DNA of 64,000 nt from Acrocarpospora macrocephala (GCF_009687865.1 NZ_BLAE01000035.1:89256-153255), one strand, 5' to 3'; shown: positions 26,201 to 35,771, numbered from the stretch's first letter. A program made the numbers and translations. The notes: generated from the letters alone by a model not told the origin.

Positions 26201-27426
26201 TGTGCCTGCCCTTTCGGTAGATCGCGCTGGATTCGTGACCGTACGTGGTGGATCAGGCGATAGAGATCGGCGCAGTAGACCGAGGGGTTCAGATGCCCGG
26301 TGCCCGGGCGATATCGGTGCGCGTAGAGGCCCCCGCCGCAGATTGTGCTGAATCTGCACGCGCGACACGTTTCGGAAAGGCCTTCGAGGCCGAGTTGCCG
26401 GGCGGCCACGCCGGGATGGTGCAGGGCCTGGTCGAGGTCATGGTCAGTGATGTTGAGTCCCGTCATTGCCGCGCCCGGGCCGACCACTTTGAGGAAATCG
26501 GATTGCTCGATGGTGCCGTCAGTTTCGATCACCAGGAGCGTCGAGGGGGTGAGGCCGATGGTTTCGACCCCGGAAGTGCCGCCCAGAAGCAGATGAATGA
26601 TCTCCTCGAAGAGGCGGATTCCGGTGACGGGCTGCCCCTGGCCGTACCAGTGGTCGAAAACGGTGATCAGCCAGTCCGCGTACGGCGCCGCCGACGTGTC
26701 CGTGGACTGGCCGGGTGGGGGTTCCGCCCAGGTGCCGTGCGGGAGAAGCAGGTCGATCTTGGGTGGCAGGAAGGACGCCAGCGACTCGTAGATTTCCACG
26801 GGGTCATTGGCGAGATCGATGGTGCACAGGATGCCGCCATAGACGGAGCGGTATTCCGGACGGCCCAGAAGTTCGAGTGCCCGGGCCACCGCCCGGTAGG
26901 AGCCGCGCCCTCCGACGGTCTTGCGATGGCGGTCGTTGACCTCCTCCCCGCCGTCCAGGCTGACCCCGACGCGCACGCCTTGGTCCGCGAACAGAGCGAG
27001 ATAATCCTCATCAAGAAGGACGCCGTTGGTCTGCATGCTGAATTCGACGTCCACATCCGGCGCGGCGGCGCGCATCGTGGTGATGATCTCGGATAGCCGG
27101 TCGCGACCAGCGAGGAGCGGTTCTCCGCCGTGCAGGATGACCTGTACGGCCGGAATACGATGACGCGCGGCGTGTTCGGCGATTCTGCGCGCCGCGACCG
27201 CGACGATCTCCGAGCTCATCACCAGCGGCTGGCCACTCCAGCTCTGGTCGGCCAGCGTGTACACATAGCAGTAGTCGCAGGCAAGATTGCATCGACTGTG
27301 CACTTTGAGGATGAACTGCCGGAAGGGCTTCGGCTGCCATCCGGCGGCGAGCAGCATTCCGACATCGAGAGTGGCGGGCCACTCCGGCAACGCCCTTCGC
27401 TGTGGTCCTTCGATGTCGTTGCTCAC
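26197..27426 (-). CDS. fxsB: FxsB-type radical SAM/SPASM peptide maturase
   Basis: A 409-residue enzyme. GTG 27426 is chosen because AGGAG lies nine bases upstream; GTG 27459 has no ribosome site. RFQ-FILKVHSRCNLACDYC supplies CxxxCxxC (C46, C50, C53) for the SAM [4Fe-4S] cluster. VILHGGEPLL and FSMQTNGVLL are the family's GGE and TNG motifs. The C-terminal CRACRFSTICGGG...YC is the SPASM-type region binding auxiliary clusters. FxsB enzymes form three-residue cyclophanes on the C-terminal Phe-x-Ser of the precursor. It is coupled to the HExxH gene; the 27427-27544 gap upstream is AT-rich and may hold their promoter. Confidence 0.92.
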   Translation of the reverse strand: MSNDIEGPQRRALPEWPATLDVGMLLAAGWQPKPFRQFILKVHSRCNLACDYCYVYTLADQSWSGQPLVMSSEIVAVAARRIAEHAARHRIPAVQVILHGGEPLLAGRDRLSEIITTMRAAAPDVDVEFSMQTNGVLLDEDYLALFADQGVRVGVSLDGGEEVNDRHRKTVGGRGSYRAVARALELLGRPEYRSVYGGILCTIDLANDPVEIYESLASFLPPKIDLLLPHGTWAEPPPGQSTDTSAAPYADWLITVFDHWYGQGQPVTGIRLFEEIIHLLLGGTSGVETIGLTPSTLLVIETDGTIEQSDFLKVVGPGAAMTGLNITDHDLDQALHHPGVAARQLGLEGLSETCRACRFSTICGGGLYAHRYRPGTGHLNPSVYCADLYRLIHHVRSRIQRDLPKGQAH

Positions 27427-27544
27427 GCTGGGACACTCCTGGACCAGCCCGGCATTCACTGCGATTAAGGCTATGCTAACGACGAAACCAGAAACTTAAT
27501 ACTCCCCCCAGTTCTTTACTGACCATAAAGGGATTAGCGCCCGC

Positions 27545-28078
27545 TCATATACCAGGGGATATTGGCGGGCTATGGCGCTCCATCAAGAATTCATCCCGCC
27601 ACTGTCCGTCGAGAAAGACGTGGTCACGGGCCGTCCCGATGAGATGGAAGCGGTTCTTCTCCAGTACCCGGCGCGACCTCGGGTTGTCGGTGCGTACGGA
27701 CGCCTCCACCCGGTGCAGGGCGAGTTCGCAGAACGCTACATCGAGGACCAGCCGTAATGCCGTGCTGGCGACGCCACGGGAGCCCTCCTTCTCCGCGACC
27801 CAGTACCCCACCCGGCCGCACTGCAGGACGCCGCGGAGGATGTTGTTGATCGTGATGAGCCCGGCCGGCTGACCGGTGAGGTAGATCAGGGCGGTCCAGC
27901 GCAGGCCACGGTCCATCTCGCCGAGGATGCGGCGGATGTGCCTGAGTTGGCCGTTCGTGGTGAAGAAGCTCTCTGGGCGGTCTGGCTCGTACGGCCGGAG
28001 GAAATCCCGGTTTTCACGGTAGATCTTGGCAAGGTCCTCAGCGAACTCGAGGCCGATTGGCCTTATCTCCACGTGCAT
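27545..28078 (-). CDS. GNAT acetyltransferase, RimJ/RimL type
   Basis: A 177-residue acetyltransferase (or five residues longer from ATG 28093). N-terminal IRPIGLEFAEDLAKIYRENRDFLRPYEP, GYWVAEKEGSRGVASTALRLVLDVAF (acetyl-CoA loop) and the RVEASVRTDNPRSRRVLEKNRF segment are diagnostic of RimJ/RimL-like N-terminal acetyltransferases. The loop EGSRGVA replaces the usual RGxG/A pattern loosely. It lies 118 bases upstream of fxsB on the same strand; a link to peptide tailoring or self-protection is possible but untested. Confidence 0.85.
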   Translation of the reverse strand: MHVEIRPIGLEFAEDLAKIYRENRDFLRPYEPDRPESFFTTNGQLRHIRRILGEMDRGLRWTALIYLTGQPAGLITINNILRGVLQCGRVGYWVAEKEGSRGVASTALRLVLDVAFCELALHRVEASVRTDNPRSRRVLEKNRFHLIGTARDHVFLDGQWRDEFLMERHSPPISPGI

Positions 28079-28152
28079 GCGCCACCCCGCCATTTCCCTC
28101 GGCCAGGCGATGCTATGTCAGGCGGGTCACAAGATCTTTAGCTGTCCCACCC

Positions 28153-28845
28153 TTAGGAAAGGCGCTCGATCGTTACGGGGATCAGGCCCTCGTAGCGTGT
28201 GGTCGTCATTAGTTCCCGGAGTAGCGTGCCGACGGTGTCGTGTGGCGGATCGTTCAGGCAGGCGGTCAGGTCGATGCAGGAGGCCACGCCTGGGCCGATC
28301 TGGCGAAGATCCCAGGTGAACACGTCGTCGGCGACGCGTAGCTGGGCGGTGCCGAGCACGCGGGCTTGCGGGTCGGTGAAGTCGTCGGCGAGGGTCATCC
28401 CCCAGATCTTTTGCAGGTTCGCCAGCCGGTCCTTGCGCAATTCACTGGCGAACAGGATCCGGTAGACGCGCTTTTCGCGGAATCCTTCGGGGACCTCCGG
28501 AGGAGTAAGTCGCAGCGGGGGCGAGCCGGGTAAGGACGCGTGGTCGTGGAAATAGGTCCGCAATGTTGCCTCATCAGGCAGTGCACCGGCCCCCAGCCGG
28601 CGGTAGGCCAGCTCTGCGTCCTCCCTGCGGACCGGGACGGTTCGGACGCGGAGCCTCGGATCGGTTCGGATCGCGCGGCTGAAGGCCGCCGAACTCCACC
28701 AGTCGCCATCGGTCCACACGGCGTTGGCCAGGTCGGTCGCTGTGTGATCTTCCGCGAACATGAACTCCTCGACGGCGATTCCCTCCGGCTGCGCCGGTGA
28801 GCCGCCCTCGGGGAAGATCAAGTAGTAGTCCAGCGCCGCAGTCAA
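28153..28845 (-). CDS. Conserved hypothetical protein
   Basis: A 230-residue soluble protein, probably from TTG 28845 (GAAGGA nine bases upstream). I do not recognise the family. Visible features: an acidic N-terminal half with WTDGDWWSSAAF, a proline-rich centre (LPGSPPLRLTPPEVPEG), and a C-terminal beta-rich part. No signal peptide or membrane segment. It lies 36 bases downstream of the aldo/keto reductase and may share its transcript. Confidence 0.6.
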   Translation of the reverse strand: MTAALDYYLIFPEGGSPAQPEGIAVEEFMFAEDHTATDLANAVWTDGDWWSSAAFSRAIRTDPRLRVRTVPVRREDAELAYRRLGAGALPDEATLRTYFHDHASLPGSPPLRLTPPEVPEGFREKRVYRILFASELRKDRLANLQKIWGMTLADDFTDPQARVLGTAQLRVADDVFTWDLRQIGPGVASCIDLTACLNDPPHDTVGTLLRELMTTTRYEGLIPVTIERLS

Positions 28846-28881
28846 ATGTGGTGTCCTTCGTTTCCGGGATGAAGAGCCTCG

Positions 28882-29760
28882 TTACGGCACCGTACGGGAA
28901 CCGATGGTGTCCAGTTCGGCGATCGCGTCGGCCGGGAGGGTCAGTTCGGCCGCGGCGATGTTCTCCCGCAGGTGGGCGAGCGAGGAGGTGCCGGGGATCA
29001 GGCCGATGGCAGGGGAGCGCTGGAGCAGCCACGCGAGGGCGACCTGCTGCGGGGACGCGCCCAGCCGCTCGGCGACCGCGGTCAGCGTGCCGGACTGCAA
29101 CGGGGTGAAGCCGCCCAGCGGGAAGAACGGCACGAAAGCGATGTTCTCCGCCGCGCACCGGTCGACCAGGGCGTCGTCCTGCCGGTTGGCGAGGTTGTAG
29201 AGATTCTGTACGGTAACCACCGGCGCGATGCCCTGCGCTTCGGTGAGCTGCTTGCCGGAGGCGCAACTGAGCCCGAGATGCCGGATCAGTCCCTCCCGCT
29301 GGAGCTCGGCCAGCGCGCCGAACTGCTCCGAGACAGGCTCGTCGTTGGTGCCGTCGACCTCGCCGAGACGCAGATTGACGACGTCCAGGGTCTCCACGCC
29401 CAGGTGCCGCAGATTCTCCCGCACCTGGGCCTTGAGGTCCTCGGGATCCCGCGACAGCACCCAGCTGCCGTCCGCACCTCGCCGGGCGCCGACCTTGGTG
29501 ACGATGCGCAACTCCGCCGCGTACGGCTGCAGCGCCTCCCTGATCAACTCGTTGACGACCACGGGACCGTAGAAGTCGGCGGTGTCGATGTGGGTGATGC
29601 CCGAGTCGACCACCGCACGCAACACGGCCACCGCCTGGTCGCGATCCTTCGGCGGCCCGAAGACGTTCGGCCCGGCCAACTGCATGGCGCCGTAACCCAT
29701 GCGGCTGAGCCGCAGTCCCTCCGCCGGGATGACCGAACCGCCACTGACACTCGTGGACAT
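28882..29760 (-). CDS. Aldo/keto reductase
   Basis: A 292-residue NADPH-dependent reductase. ATG 29760 has AAAGG upstream. LSRMGYGAMQLAG, ITHIDTADFYG (catalytic Asp/Tyr pair), VTKVG (Lys), and LSCASGKQLTEA plus IPGTSSLAHLRENIAAAEL (cofactor region) are visible. The usual catalytic His segment reads DVVNLRLGE, so the classic His is replaced by Asn-Leu-Arg, as in several actinobacterial paralogues. It diverges from an XRE regulator. Confidence 0.88.
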   Translation of the reverse strand: MSTSVSGGSVIPAEGLRLSRMGYGAMQLAGPNVFGPPKDRDQAVAVLRAVVDSGITHIDTADFYGPVVVNELIREALQPYAAELRIVTKVGARRGADGSWVLSRDPEDLKAQVRENLRHLGVETLDVVNLRLGEVDGTNDEPVSEQFGALAELQREGLIRHLGLSCASGKQLTEAQGIAPVVTVQNLYNLANRQDDALVDRCAAENIAFVPFFPLGGFTPLQSGTLTAVAERLGASPQQVALAWLLQRSPAIGLIPGTSSLAHLRENIAAAELTLPADAIAELDTIGSRTVP

Positions 29761-29873
29761 GACAAGCCTTTCGTTGTACGCCTGAGGCACCCATCGTCGG
29801 TGGCGACCGGTCCCGGCGGGAGTTCCCCGTTGTTCCTGGTAGCAGCAGGGACACCCACGCCTAAGGTTGAAGC

Positions 29874-30701
29874 ATGGACGGAACGAATGCCCTCGGGGAG
29901 TTCCTACGCGCCCGCCGAGCCCTGGTTCAGCCCGAGCACGCCGGGCTTCGCGGCGGCGGGCTCAGACGAGTCCCAGGCCTGCGCCGCGAGGAAGTGGCGA
30001 TACTCGCCGGCATCAGCTCGGAGTACTACCTCCGCCTGGAGCAGGGCCGCGACCGCAACCCGTCCGTCCAGGTGCTCGAAGCGCTCGCCGAGGTCCTGCG
30101 CCTGAACGCCGACACCACCGCGTACATGATCAGCCTGACCAGGCCCCGCCCGGCCGACGCCCGGCGCCCGTGGCAGCCGGAGACCGTGCCGGCCAGCATC
30201 CGCCAGCTCATCGACGGCTGGACCACCAACCCCGCCTTCGTCCAGAACAAGTTCACGGACGTGCTCGCCGCCAACGCGCTGGCGACCGCCCTCGCTCCGA
30301 AGTTCGCCCCCGGCGTCAACCTGCTGCGGGCGGCCTTCCTCGATGAATCCCACCGGGAGAGACACCGGGACTGGGAAGAGATGATGGAGGAAGGCGTGGC
30401 CGGCCTGCGGGCCCACGTCGGCCCCGACGTCGACGACCCTCGCCTGACGGAACTCGTCAACGAGCTCTCCGCCCACAGCGACCACTTCCGCCGCCTTTGG
30501 GACCGCCACGACGTCCAGCCCAAACGCGGCCGCGCCGTCAGGCTGCGCCACCCTCAGGTCGGCGACATCGAACTACTGAAGAACAAGCTCACCATCGGCG
30601 GCACCGACGACCTGATCCTCGTCGTCTTCCACGCCGAACCCGGCACCCGCAACACCGAACTCCTCGAAATCCTGAGCGGCCTCGCGGTCTCCGTCGAATG
30701 A
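29874..30701 (+). CDS. XRE-family regulator with MmyB-like ligand domain
   Basis: A 275-residue regulator. Residues 1-80 hold a Cro/C1-type HTH: LGEFLRARRALVQPEHAGL, PGLRREEVAILAGISSEYYLRLEQGRDRNPSVQVLEAL. The rest is the MmyB-like, PAS-fold domain (WTTNPAFVQNKFTDVLAANALA; HSDHFRRLWDRHDVQ; TDDLILVVFHAEPGT) which in related proteins binds fatty acids. It probably controls the divergent aldo/keto reductase (position-based inference). Its stop abuts the methyltransferase stop. Confidence 0.92.
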   Translation: MDGTNALGEFLRARRALVQPEHAGLRGGGLRRVPGLRREEVAILAGISSEYYLRLEQGRDRNPSVQVLEALAEVLRLNADTTAYMISLTRPRPADARRPWQPETVPASIRQLIDGWTTNPAFVQNKFTDVLAANALATALAPKFAPGVNLLRAAFLDESHRERHRDWEEMMEEGVAGLRAHVGPDVDDPRLTELVNELSAHSDHFRRLWDRHDVQPKRGRAVRLRHPQVGDIELLKNKLTIGGTDDLILVVFHAEPGTRNTELLEILSGLAVSVE

Positions 30702-30702
30702 T

Positions 30703-31734
30703 CTACTTGTAGGCGATCGCTGCGGACGAAGTGCCCGTGAGCGGAAATGTCTCGTATTTTGAGAATCCGGCTGAGGCGCACCACTGGCGGAAGTCGGTCA
30801 TGGTGAATTCGAAGCCGTCGCCGAACTCGATGAGCATGTTGAGTGACGAGAGCAGGGCGGAGAGGTTCAGGCGGCGGTTGTCGTCGATCATGTTTTCCAT
30901 GACCACGAATGCTCCGCCCGGTGGCAGTGCGGCGTAGGCGGAGCGGATCAGGTGGATCTTCCGGTCCAGGTCCCAGTCGTGGAGGATCATGCACATGGTG
31001 ATCACATCGGCCTGGGGCAGCGGGCCGGTGAAGAAGTCTCCCGAGGCGATGGTGATCCGGTCGGCCACCGCTGAGCTTTCGACTGTACGCCGCGCGACCG
31101 GTTCCACGACGGGCAGGTCGAAGGTCGTGCATCGCAGGTGGGGGTGGCGGGTGGCCAGGGTGATGGAGAGGTGTCCGGCGGCGCCGCCCACGTCGCAGAC
31201 CGTACGGTAAGGGCCGAAGTCGAAGACCTCGGCCAGGGCGGTGAAGTTGGCCGAAGACACCCCCGCCATGCCTCGCAGGAAGAGTTCCGCGCGGTCGGGA
31301 TCGGCGTACAGCTTGTCGAAGAACGGTGCCCGGCCATGCCGGACCTCGCTCTGTGCCTGGCCGGTCTGCAGCGCCTCGGTCAGCCCACCCCAGAAGGGGT
31401 AAAGCCGCTCATTGGCCAGCTCCAGCGCGGCGCCCAGGTAGCGAGGACTGCCCCGGTCGAGGAAGGTCGCGGTGGCTTCGGTGTTGGCATAGCGGGCTGT
31501 CGTGCCGTCCCCGTGGCGGTGTAGCAGGCCCGCGGCGACCAGGGCGTCGAGGAAGTCGTACACGGCTCGGGAGCGCAGGCCGAGCCGGTCGGCGAGTTCC
31601 CGGGCGGTCAGCGGCGCGGCGGCGAGCTGGGTGAACACGCCGAGTTCCACGGCGGACAGCAGCGTCTTGGACTGCCAGAAGGCGAACGCGGTCCGCATGA
31701 TGTGGTCCGATGTCACCGTACGGCGGCTGGTCAC
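30703..31734 (-). CDS. SAM-dependent O-methyltransferase (plant-OMT/AcnMT type)
   Basis: A 343-residue methyltransferase, GTG 31734. N-terminal winged-helix dimerisation domain (FAFWQSKTLLSAVELGVFTQL; LADRLGLRSRAVYDFLDALVA) and C-terminal Rossmann domain with FGPYRTVCDVGGAAGHLSITLA (SAM binding) and ILHDWDLDR (catalytic His/Asp region). These enzymes methylate hydroxyl groups of secondary metabolites. It starts three bases after the flavin-monooxygenase stop, so both belong to one transcript near the NRPS-like cluster. Confidence 0.9.
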   Translation of the reverse strand: MTSRRTVTSDHIMRTAFAFWQSKTLLSAVELGVFTQLAAAPLTARELADRLGLRSRAVYDFLDALVAAGLLHRHGDGTTARYANTEATATFLDRGSPRYLGAALELANERLYPFWGGLTEALQTGQAQSEVRHGRAPFFDKLYADPDRAELFLRGMAGVSSANFTALAEVFDFGPYRTVCDVGGAAGHLSITLATRHPHLRCTTFDLPVVEPVARRTVESSAVADRITIASGDFFTGPLPQADVITMCMILHDWDLDRKIHLIRSAYAALPPGGAFVVMENMIDDNRRLNLSALLSSLNMLIEFGDGFEFTMTDFRQWCASAGFSKYETFPLTGTSSAAIAYK

Positions 31735-31737
31735 GGC

Positions 31738-32874
31738 TCAGATGAACGCGTAGTCGGGTTGCCCGCCCAGGAGCAGCTCGCCGGCGTGCTCAAGGGTCCG
31801 GCTCTGGGCGACCACGTGCTGGCAGGCGGTGATCAGATCGCGGTGGATCCGGTCCAGCGGGGTGCGCGCGGAGTAGACGGCCTCGCCGCCGATGAGGTCG
31901 TAGAGCTCGCCGACCACGTCCCTGGCCTCGCGGAAGGCGTGGTAGCGGGCGAGCGCCACCGCGGCCCGCACCCTAGGGCTGGGCTCCCGGCCCGCGGTCA
32001 GCTCCGCCCACTGATCGGCGAGCGAGGAGTAGACGAAGCTCCGGGCGGCCGACAGGCGCATCTCGCACGAGCCGATCGCGCGCCACACCCGCGGGGAGCG
32101 CGCCCAGCGCATGCCGCCGGGTCGTTCCGTGCGCCGCGCGGCCACCTGATGCACGTAGTCGAGCGCCGCGCGGGCCGCGCCCAGCGGAACCCCCGGCATC
32201 TTCCTGTTGATGGCCTCGCGCTGGCGGGTCAGCGGCCCGGGGTGGATCGGCTGGTCGAAGGAGAAGGTGTGCTCGCGCGGCACGAACAGGTTGCTCGCGG
32301 TGTAGTCCCTGCTGCCGGAACCGGCCAGACCGGTGGTGTGCCAGGTGTCGACGATGGTGAAGTCGGACGGCTGGGCCACGATCACCCGCCAGCTCTCCGC
32401 GGCATGCACGGTGCAGCCGCCGACGATCAGGTCGGCGTGCGTGCAGCCGCTGCCGAACCGCCAGTGCCCGTCGACCAGGTAGCCGCCGTCGACCTCCCGC
32501 GCCAGCCCGGCCGGCGGCAGCCAGCCCGCCGTGATCATGTCGAGCCGGGGGAAGAGCCGCCGGGCGACGGCCGGCTCGAGGTAGCGCGCGAAGATCCCGG
32601 AGTCCATGCCGATCATCACGCACCAGCCGACGGAGGCGTCGATCCGGGAGACCTCCTCGACGATCTCGGTCTGCTGGGCGGGGGTCAGGTCCGGGCCACC
32701 CCACTCGGCCGGCATCGCCAGCCGGAACACGCCCGCCTCGCGCAGCTGCGCCACCAGATCGTCGGGTAGCCGCCTGAGCTCGTCGATCTCGTCGGCGCGG
32801 GCCCGGATGCCCGGTTCGAGCTGCCGGACGCGGCCGATTATCGTGCCGAAATCCAGGGTCGTGTCGGTGGGCAT
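31738..32874 (-). CDS. Acyl-CoA dehydrogenase-fold flavin-dependent monooxygenase
   Basis: A 378-residue protein, ATG 32874, with GGAGG five bases upstream. N-terminal LPDDLVAQLREAGVFRLAMPAEWGGPDLTP, DASVGWCVMIG, and GGYLVDGHWRFGSGCTHADLIVGG follow the acyl-CoA dehydrogenase fold. The catalytic Glu region of dehydrogenases is not conserved, so it is more likely a reduced-flavin-dependent monooxygenase (HsaA/KijD3-like) that oxidises an aromatic or amine substrate. Operon with the methyltransferase; probably tailoring for the adjacent cluster. Confidence 0.8.
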   Translation of the reverse strand: MPTDTTLDFGTIIGRVRQLEPGIRARADEIDELRRLPDDLVAQLREAGVFRLAMPAEWGGPDLTPAQQTEIVEEVSRIDASVGWCVMIGMDSGIFARYLEPAVARRLFPRLDMITAGWLPPAGLAREVDGGYLVDGHWRFGSGCTHADLIVGGCTVHAAESWRVIVAQPSDFTIVDTWHTTGLAGSGSRDYTASNLFVPREHTFSFDQPIHPGPLTRQREAINRKMPGVPLGAARAALDYVHQVAARRTERPGGMRWARSPRVWRAIGSCEMRLSAARSFVYSSLADQWAELTAGREPSPRVRAAVALARYHAFREARDVVGELYDLIGGEAVYSARTPLDRIHRDLITACQHVVAQSRTLEHAGELLLGGQPDYAFI

Positions 32875-32978
32875 CAGGCCTCCAAGGGAGCGGCCCGGTC
32901 ATTGTTGGGCGCACGCGGCGACGACATCAAGACCCCGGTGCCCGCGACCGCCCCGACGGCGGCACCACCGTGAACCTT

Positions 32979-35771
32979 TCATCCGGTCCGGTGGAGTTTG
33001 GCCCGCACCTCCTGCGCGTGCGGGTCGCCGATCTGTTCCAGAATCGCCAAGGCCCCCGTCCAGCTGGTACGGGCTGCGCCCACATCGGCGACACTCAGGT
33101 AGGTATCGCCCAGATGATCGAGCACGACGGTCTCGTAAGCGCGGTCCCCGAACCGGCGCAGCATCTCGACCGCGTGCTCGTAACAGGCGATGGCCTGGCC
33201 ATGGTCGCCCAGCTGGTGATGCGAATAGCCGAGCCGATGCCAGGTCACCGCCTCGGCGCGTACGTCGCCCTGCGCCCGATGCAAGTCCAGGGCCCGCCGC
33301 CCGCACCTGAGCGCCCGATCATGATCGCCGAGCAACGCGTGGTACCACCCGATCGCGCTGAGCGCCTTGGCCTGACCGGTCCGATCCCCGATGACCCGAT
33401 AGATCTGGTACGCCTGCCGCGCATGCGCACGGGCAGGCGCGTGCCGCCCAAGCCCTTCCAGCACCTGCGCCAGATTGCGATGGATATGCGCCTGATCAGC
33501 TTGATCGTCCACCTCCCCGAACAGATCCAGCGCCCGCAGCAGGTGATCGTGGGCTTCGCCATGCCGGGCCAGCAGCGCACAGGCGCCCGCGAGCCCTCGG
33601 TGCGCGTGCGCTTGTCCAGCCGGGCTGCCCAGCCGCCGCGCCACCTCAAGCGCGATCCGATGCGTCGTCGTCAGGTCATGCCACCGCCCCCGCCAATAAA
33701 GGAAATCGGAGTATGCCCAGGCCAGCTGCCACACATATGCGGCGAACCCGGCGGTGGCGGCGTGCCGGGTGAGCGCCTCCAAAGTAGGCCACTCGGCGGC
33801 GAACCAGGCGAACCCGGCCGCGGAGTCGGGGAGGTGCTCCACCGTGACCCCGGGCCGTGGCGGAGGCAGGGCGATCGGCACCCGGTAGGGGTCCATCAGC
33901 AGATCCGCCCCGTCGGCGGTGTGCAGGTAGTGGTCGAGCAGCCGGAGCAGGGCCTCGCGCCGCTGTTCCGCGGAGTCGAGCGCGTGGGTGCGCTCGATGG
34001 CGTACGCGCGCAGCAGGTCGTGGAAGCCGAACCGGCCTGGCGCCTGCTCGGTGAGCATGTGGGCGCGGGCCAGTTCGGCCAGCATGCGCCGGGCCGGGCC
34101 GACCGCGAGCCCGGCCAGGCTGGCCGCCGCGATCGGGGTGATCTGCGGGCCGGGATACAGGCCGAGCAGGCGGAACAGCCGCGTGGCGGGTTCGCTCAGC
34201 AGCCGGTAGGACCAGGAGAACGCCGCGCGTACGCCGCTGGTTTCGTCGCCGTCCAGGGCGTCGAGGCCGGGTCCGGCGTCGCGCAGTTCCTCGGCCAGCG
34301 CGGCGAGCGGGAAGTTCGGATGGGTGGCGGCTCTGGCGGCGGCGGTGACGAGCGCGAGGGGCAGCCGCGCGCACGAGGCGCTGATCGCGTCGGCGGCGCC
34401 GGAGTCGGCGGTCACCCGGTCGCGGCCGATGCGGTGGCTGAGCAGCTCCCGGGCCTCGGCCACGCTGAGCAGGTCGAGGGTGAGCGGCTGGGCGCCCTCG
34501 GCGGTGAGCAGGCCGGTGAGACCGCTGCGACTGGTCACCAGGACCAGGCAGCCGGGCTCATCGGGCAGCAGCGGCCGAACCTGCTCCGCATCGCGGGCGT
34601 TGTCCAGAAATATCAGGATCCGGCGGCCGGTGAGCAGGGTCCGGTACAGCGCCGCCTGCGACGAAGGTTCGACCGGCACCCGCTCCGGCGGCACGCCCAG
34701 GGCGTGCAGGAACTCCCGGATCGCCTCCTCCGGCTGGAGCGCCCGGCCGCTCGGGTCGAACCCGCGCAGGTTGACGAACAGCTGCCCGTCGGGGAAACGT
34801 TCCCTGGCCTGGTGAGCCCAGTGCACGGCCAGCGCGGTCTTGCCGATGCCCGCCGTACCCATGATCGCCGCGATCGTGACTGAGTGGTCCCGGCGGCTCT
34901 CGTCCGCGAGCCCGTCCAGTTGCGCCAGCTGGTCGCGGCGGCCGACGAATCCCCGTACCGCCAAGGGAAGCGGCGTGGAGCGGACCACGGCGGGACCTTC
35001 CTCCCGCGCCACCGCGGCGGAGTCGTGCAGGGACGGGTCGCCGCACAGGATCCGCCGGTGGGTCGCCTCAAGGACAGGGCCCGGCGGCACCCCGAGCTGC
35101 TCGGCCAGATCCTTGCGCGCCCGCCGGTACACCTCCAGCGCCTCGCCCTGGCGTCCACTGCGATAGAGGGCCACCATCAGCTGGCGGATGAACGTTTCAC
35201 GCAGCGGGTGCCGGGTCACCAGTGCGGTGAGCTCGCCCACCAGATCGTCGATCGTGCCGAATCGCAGCCCGGTGTCGGCGTATTCCTCCCACACGGTCAG
35301 GCGCAACTCGTCCAGCCGCGCTGCTTCGGCGCGCGCGGCCGGGCTGTCCAGCGTGGCCAGGGCGGGGCCGCGCCACAGGCCGAGCGCGCGCCGCAGCAGC
35401 CTCCCCGCCGCGGCCGGTCTGCCGTTCTCCAGCTCCTCCCGGCCAAGCGCCACGGCCTGTTCGAAGACCCGGACGTCGAACTCCTCGTCGCGAACGTGCA
35501 GCTTGTAGCCGGGCGCGCTGGTGTGAAGTGCCTGGTTACCGAGGAGGCGGCGTAACCGGAACACGCACCCGTGCACCTGAGCGCGCGCCGAGGGCGGCGG
35601 TTCATCCGGCCACAGGGCGTCGATCAGCTCCTCGGCGGTCACCACCTGATTGGCGTGCAGCAGCAGCACGCCGAGCGCCACCCGCTCCCGTCTGGCGTTG
35701 ATGGCGACCTGCGCGCCGTCCTGCCACAGCACCGGCGGACCGAGGAGGCCGTAACGCAACACCTCGTTCAC
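32979..35771 (-). CDS. AfsR/SARP-family regulator (BTAD-NB-ARC-TPR)
   Basis: A 930-residue regulator, GTG 35771. Residues 1-95: OmpR-like winged helix (RYGLLGPPVLWQDGAQVAIN; RAQVHGCVFRLRRLLGN). About 95-245: bacterial transcriptional activation domain (RHPLRETFIRQLMVALYRSGRQGEALEVYRRARKDL in parts). About 265-620: NB-ARC with P-loop GTAGIGKTALA and the ILIFLDNARD Walker B. From about 680: TPR repeats. SARP proteins activate antibiotic clusters; it diverges from the adenylation gene across about 105 bases and is probably the pathway-specific activator. Confidence 0.93.
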   Translation of the reverse strand: MNEVLRYGLLGPPVLWQDGAQVAINARRERVALGVLLLHANQVVTAEELIDALWPDEPPPSARAQVHGCVFRLRRLLGNQALHTSAPGYKLHVRDEEFDVRVFEQAVALGREELENGRPAAAGRLLRRALGLWRGPALATLDSPAARAEAARLDELRLTVWEEYADTGLRFGTIDDLVGELTALVTRHPLRETFIRQLMVALYRSGRQGEALEVYRRARKDLAEQLGVPPGPVLEATHRRILCGDPSLHDSAAVAREEGPAVVRSTPLPLAVRGFVGRRDQLAQLDGLADESRRDHSVTIAAIMGTAGIGKTALAVHWAHQARERFPDGQLFVNLRGFDPSGRALQPEEAIREFLHALGVPPERVPVEPSSQAALYRTLLTGRRILIFLDNARDAEQVRPLLPDEPGCLVLVTSRSGLTGLLTAEGAQPLTLDLLSVAEARELLSHRIGRDRVTADSGAADAISASCARLPLALVTAAARAATHPNFPLAALAEELRDAGPGLDALDGDETSGVRAAFSWSYRLLSEPATRLFRLLGLYPGPQITPIAAASLAGLAVGPARRMLAELARAHMLTEQAPGRFGFHDLLRAYAIERTHALDSAEQRREALLRLLDHYLHTADGADLLMDPYRVPIALPPPRPGVTVEHLPDSAAGFAWFAAEWPTLEALTRHAATAGFAAYVWQLAWAYSDFLYWRGRWHDLTTTHRIALEVARRLGSPAGQAHAHRGLAGACALLARHGEAHDHLLRALDLFGEVDDQADQAHIHRNLAQVLEGLGRHAPARAHARQAYQIYRVIGDRTGQAKALSAIGWYHALLGDHDRALRCGRRALDLHRAQGDVRAEAVTWHRLGYSHHQLGDHGQAIACYEHAVEMLRRFGDRAYETVVLDHLGDTYLSVADVGAARTSWTGALAILEQIGDPHAQEVRAKLHRTG

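Noticed and set aside
31738..32874. True acyl-CoA dehydrogenase
   Set aside because: The catalytic Glu region is not recognisable and the gene sits in a tailoring operon, so a flavin monooxygenase of the same fold fits better.
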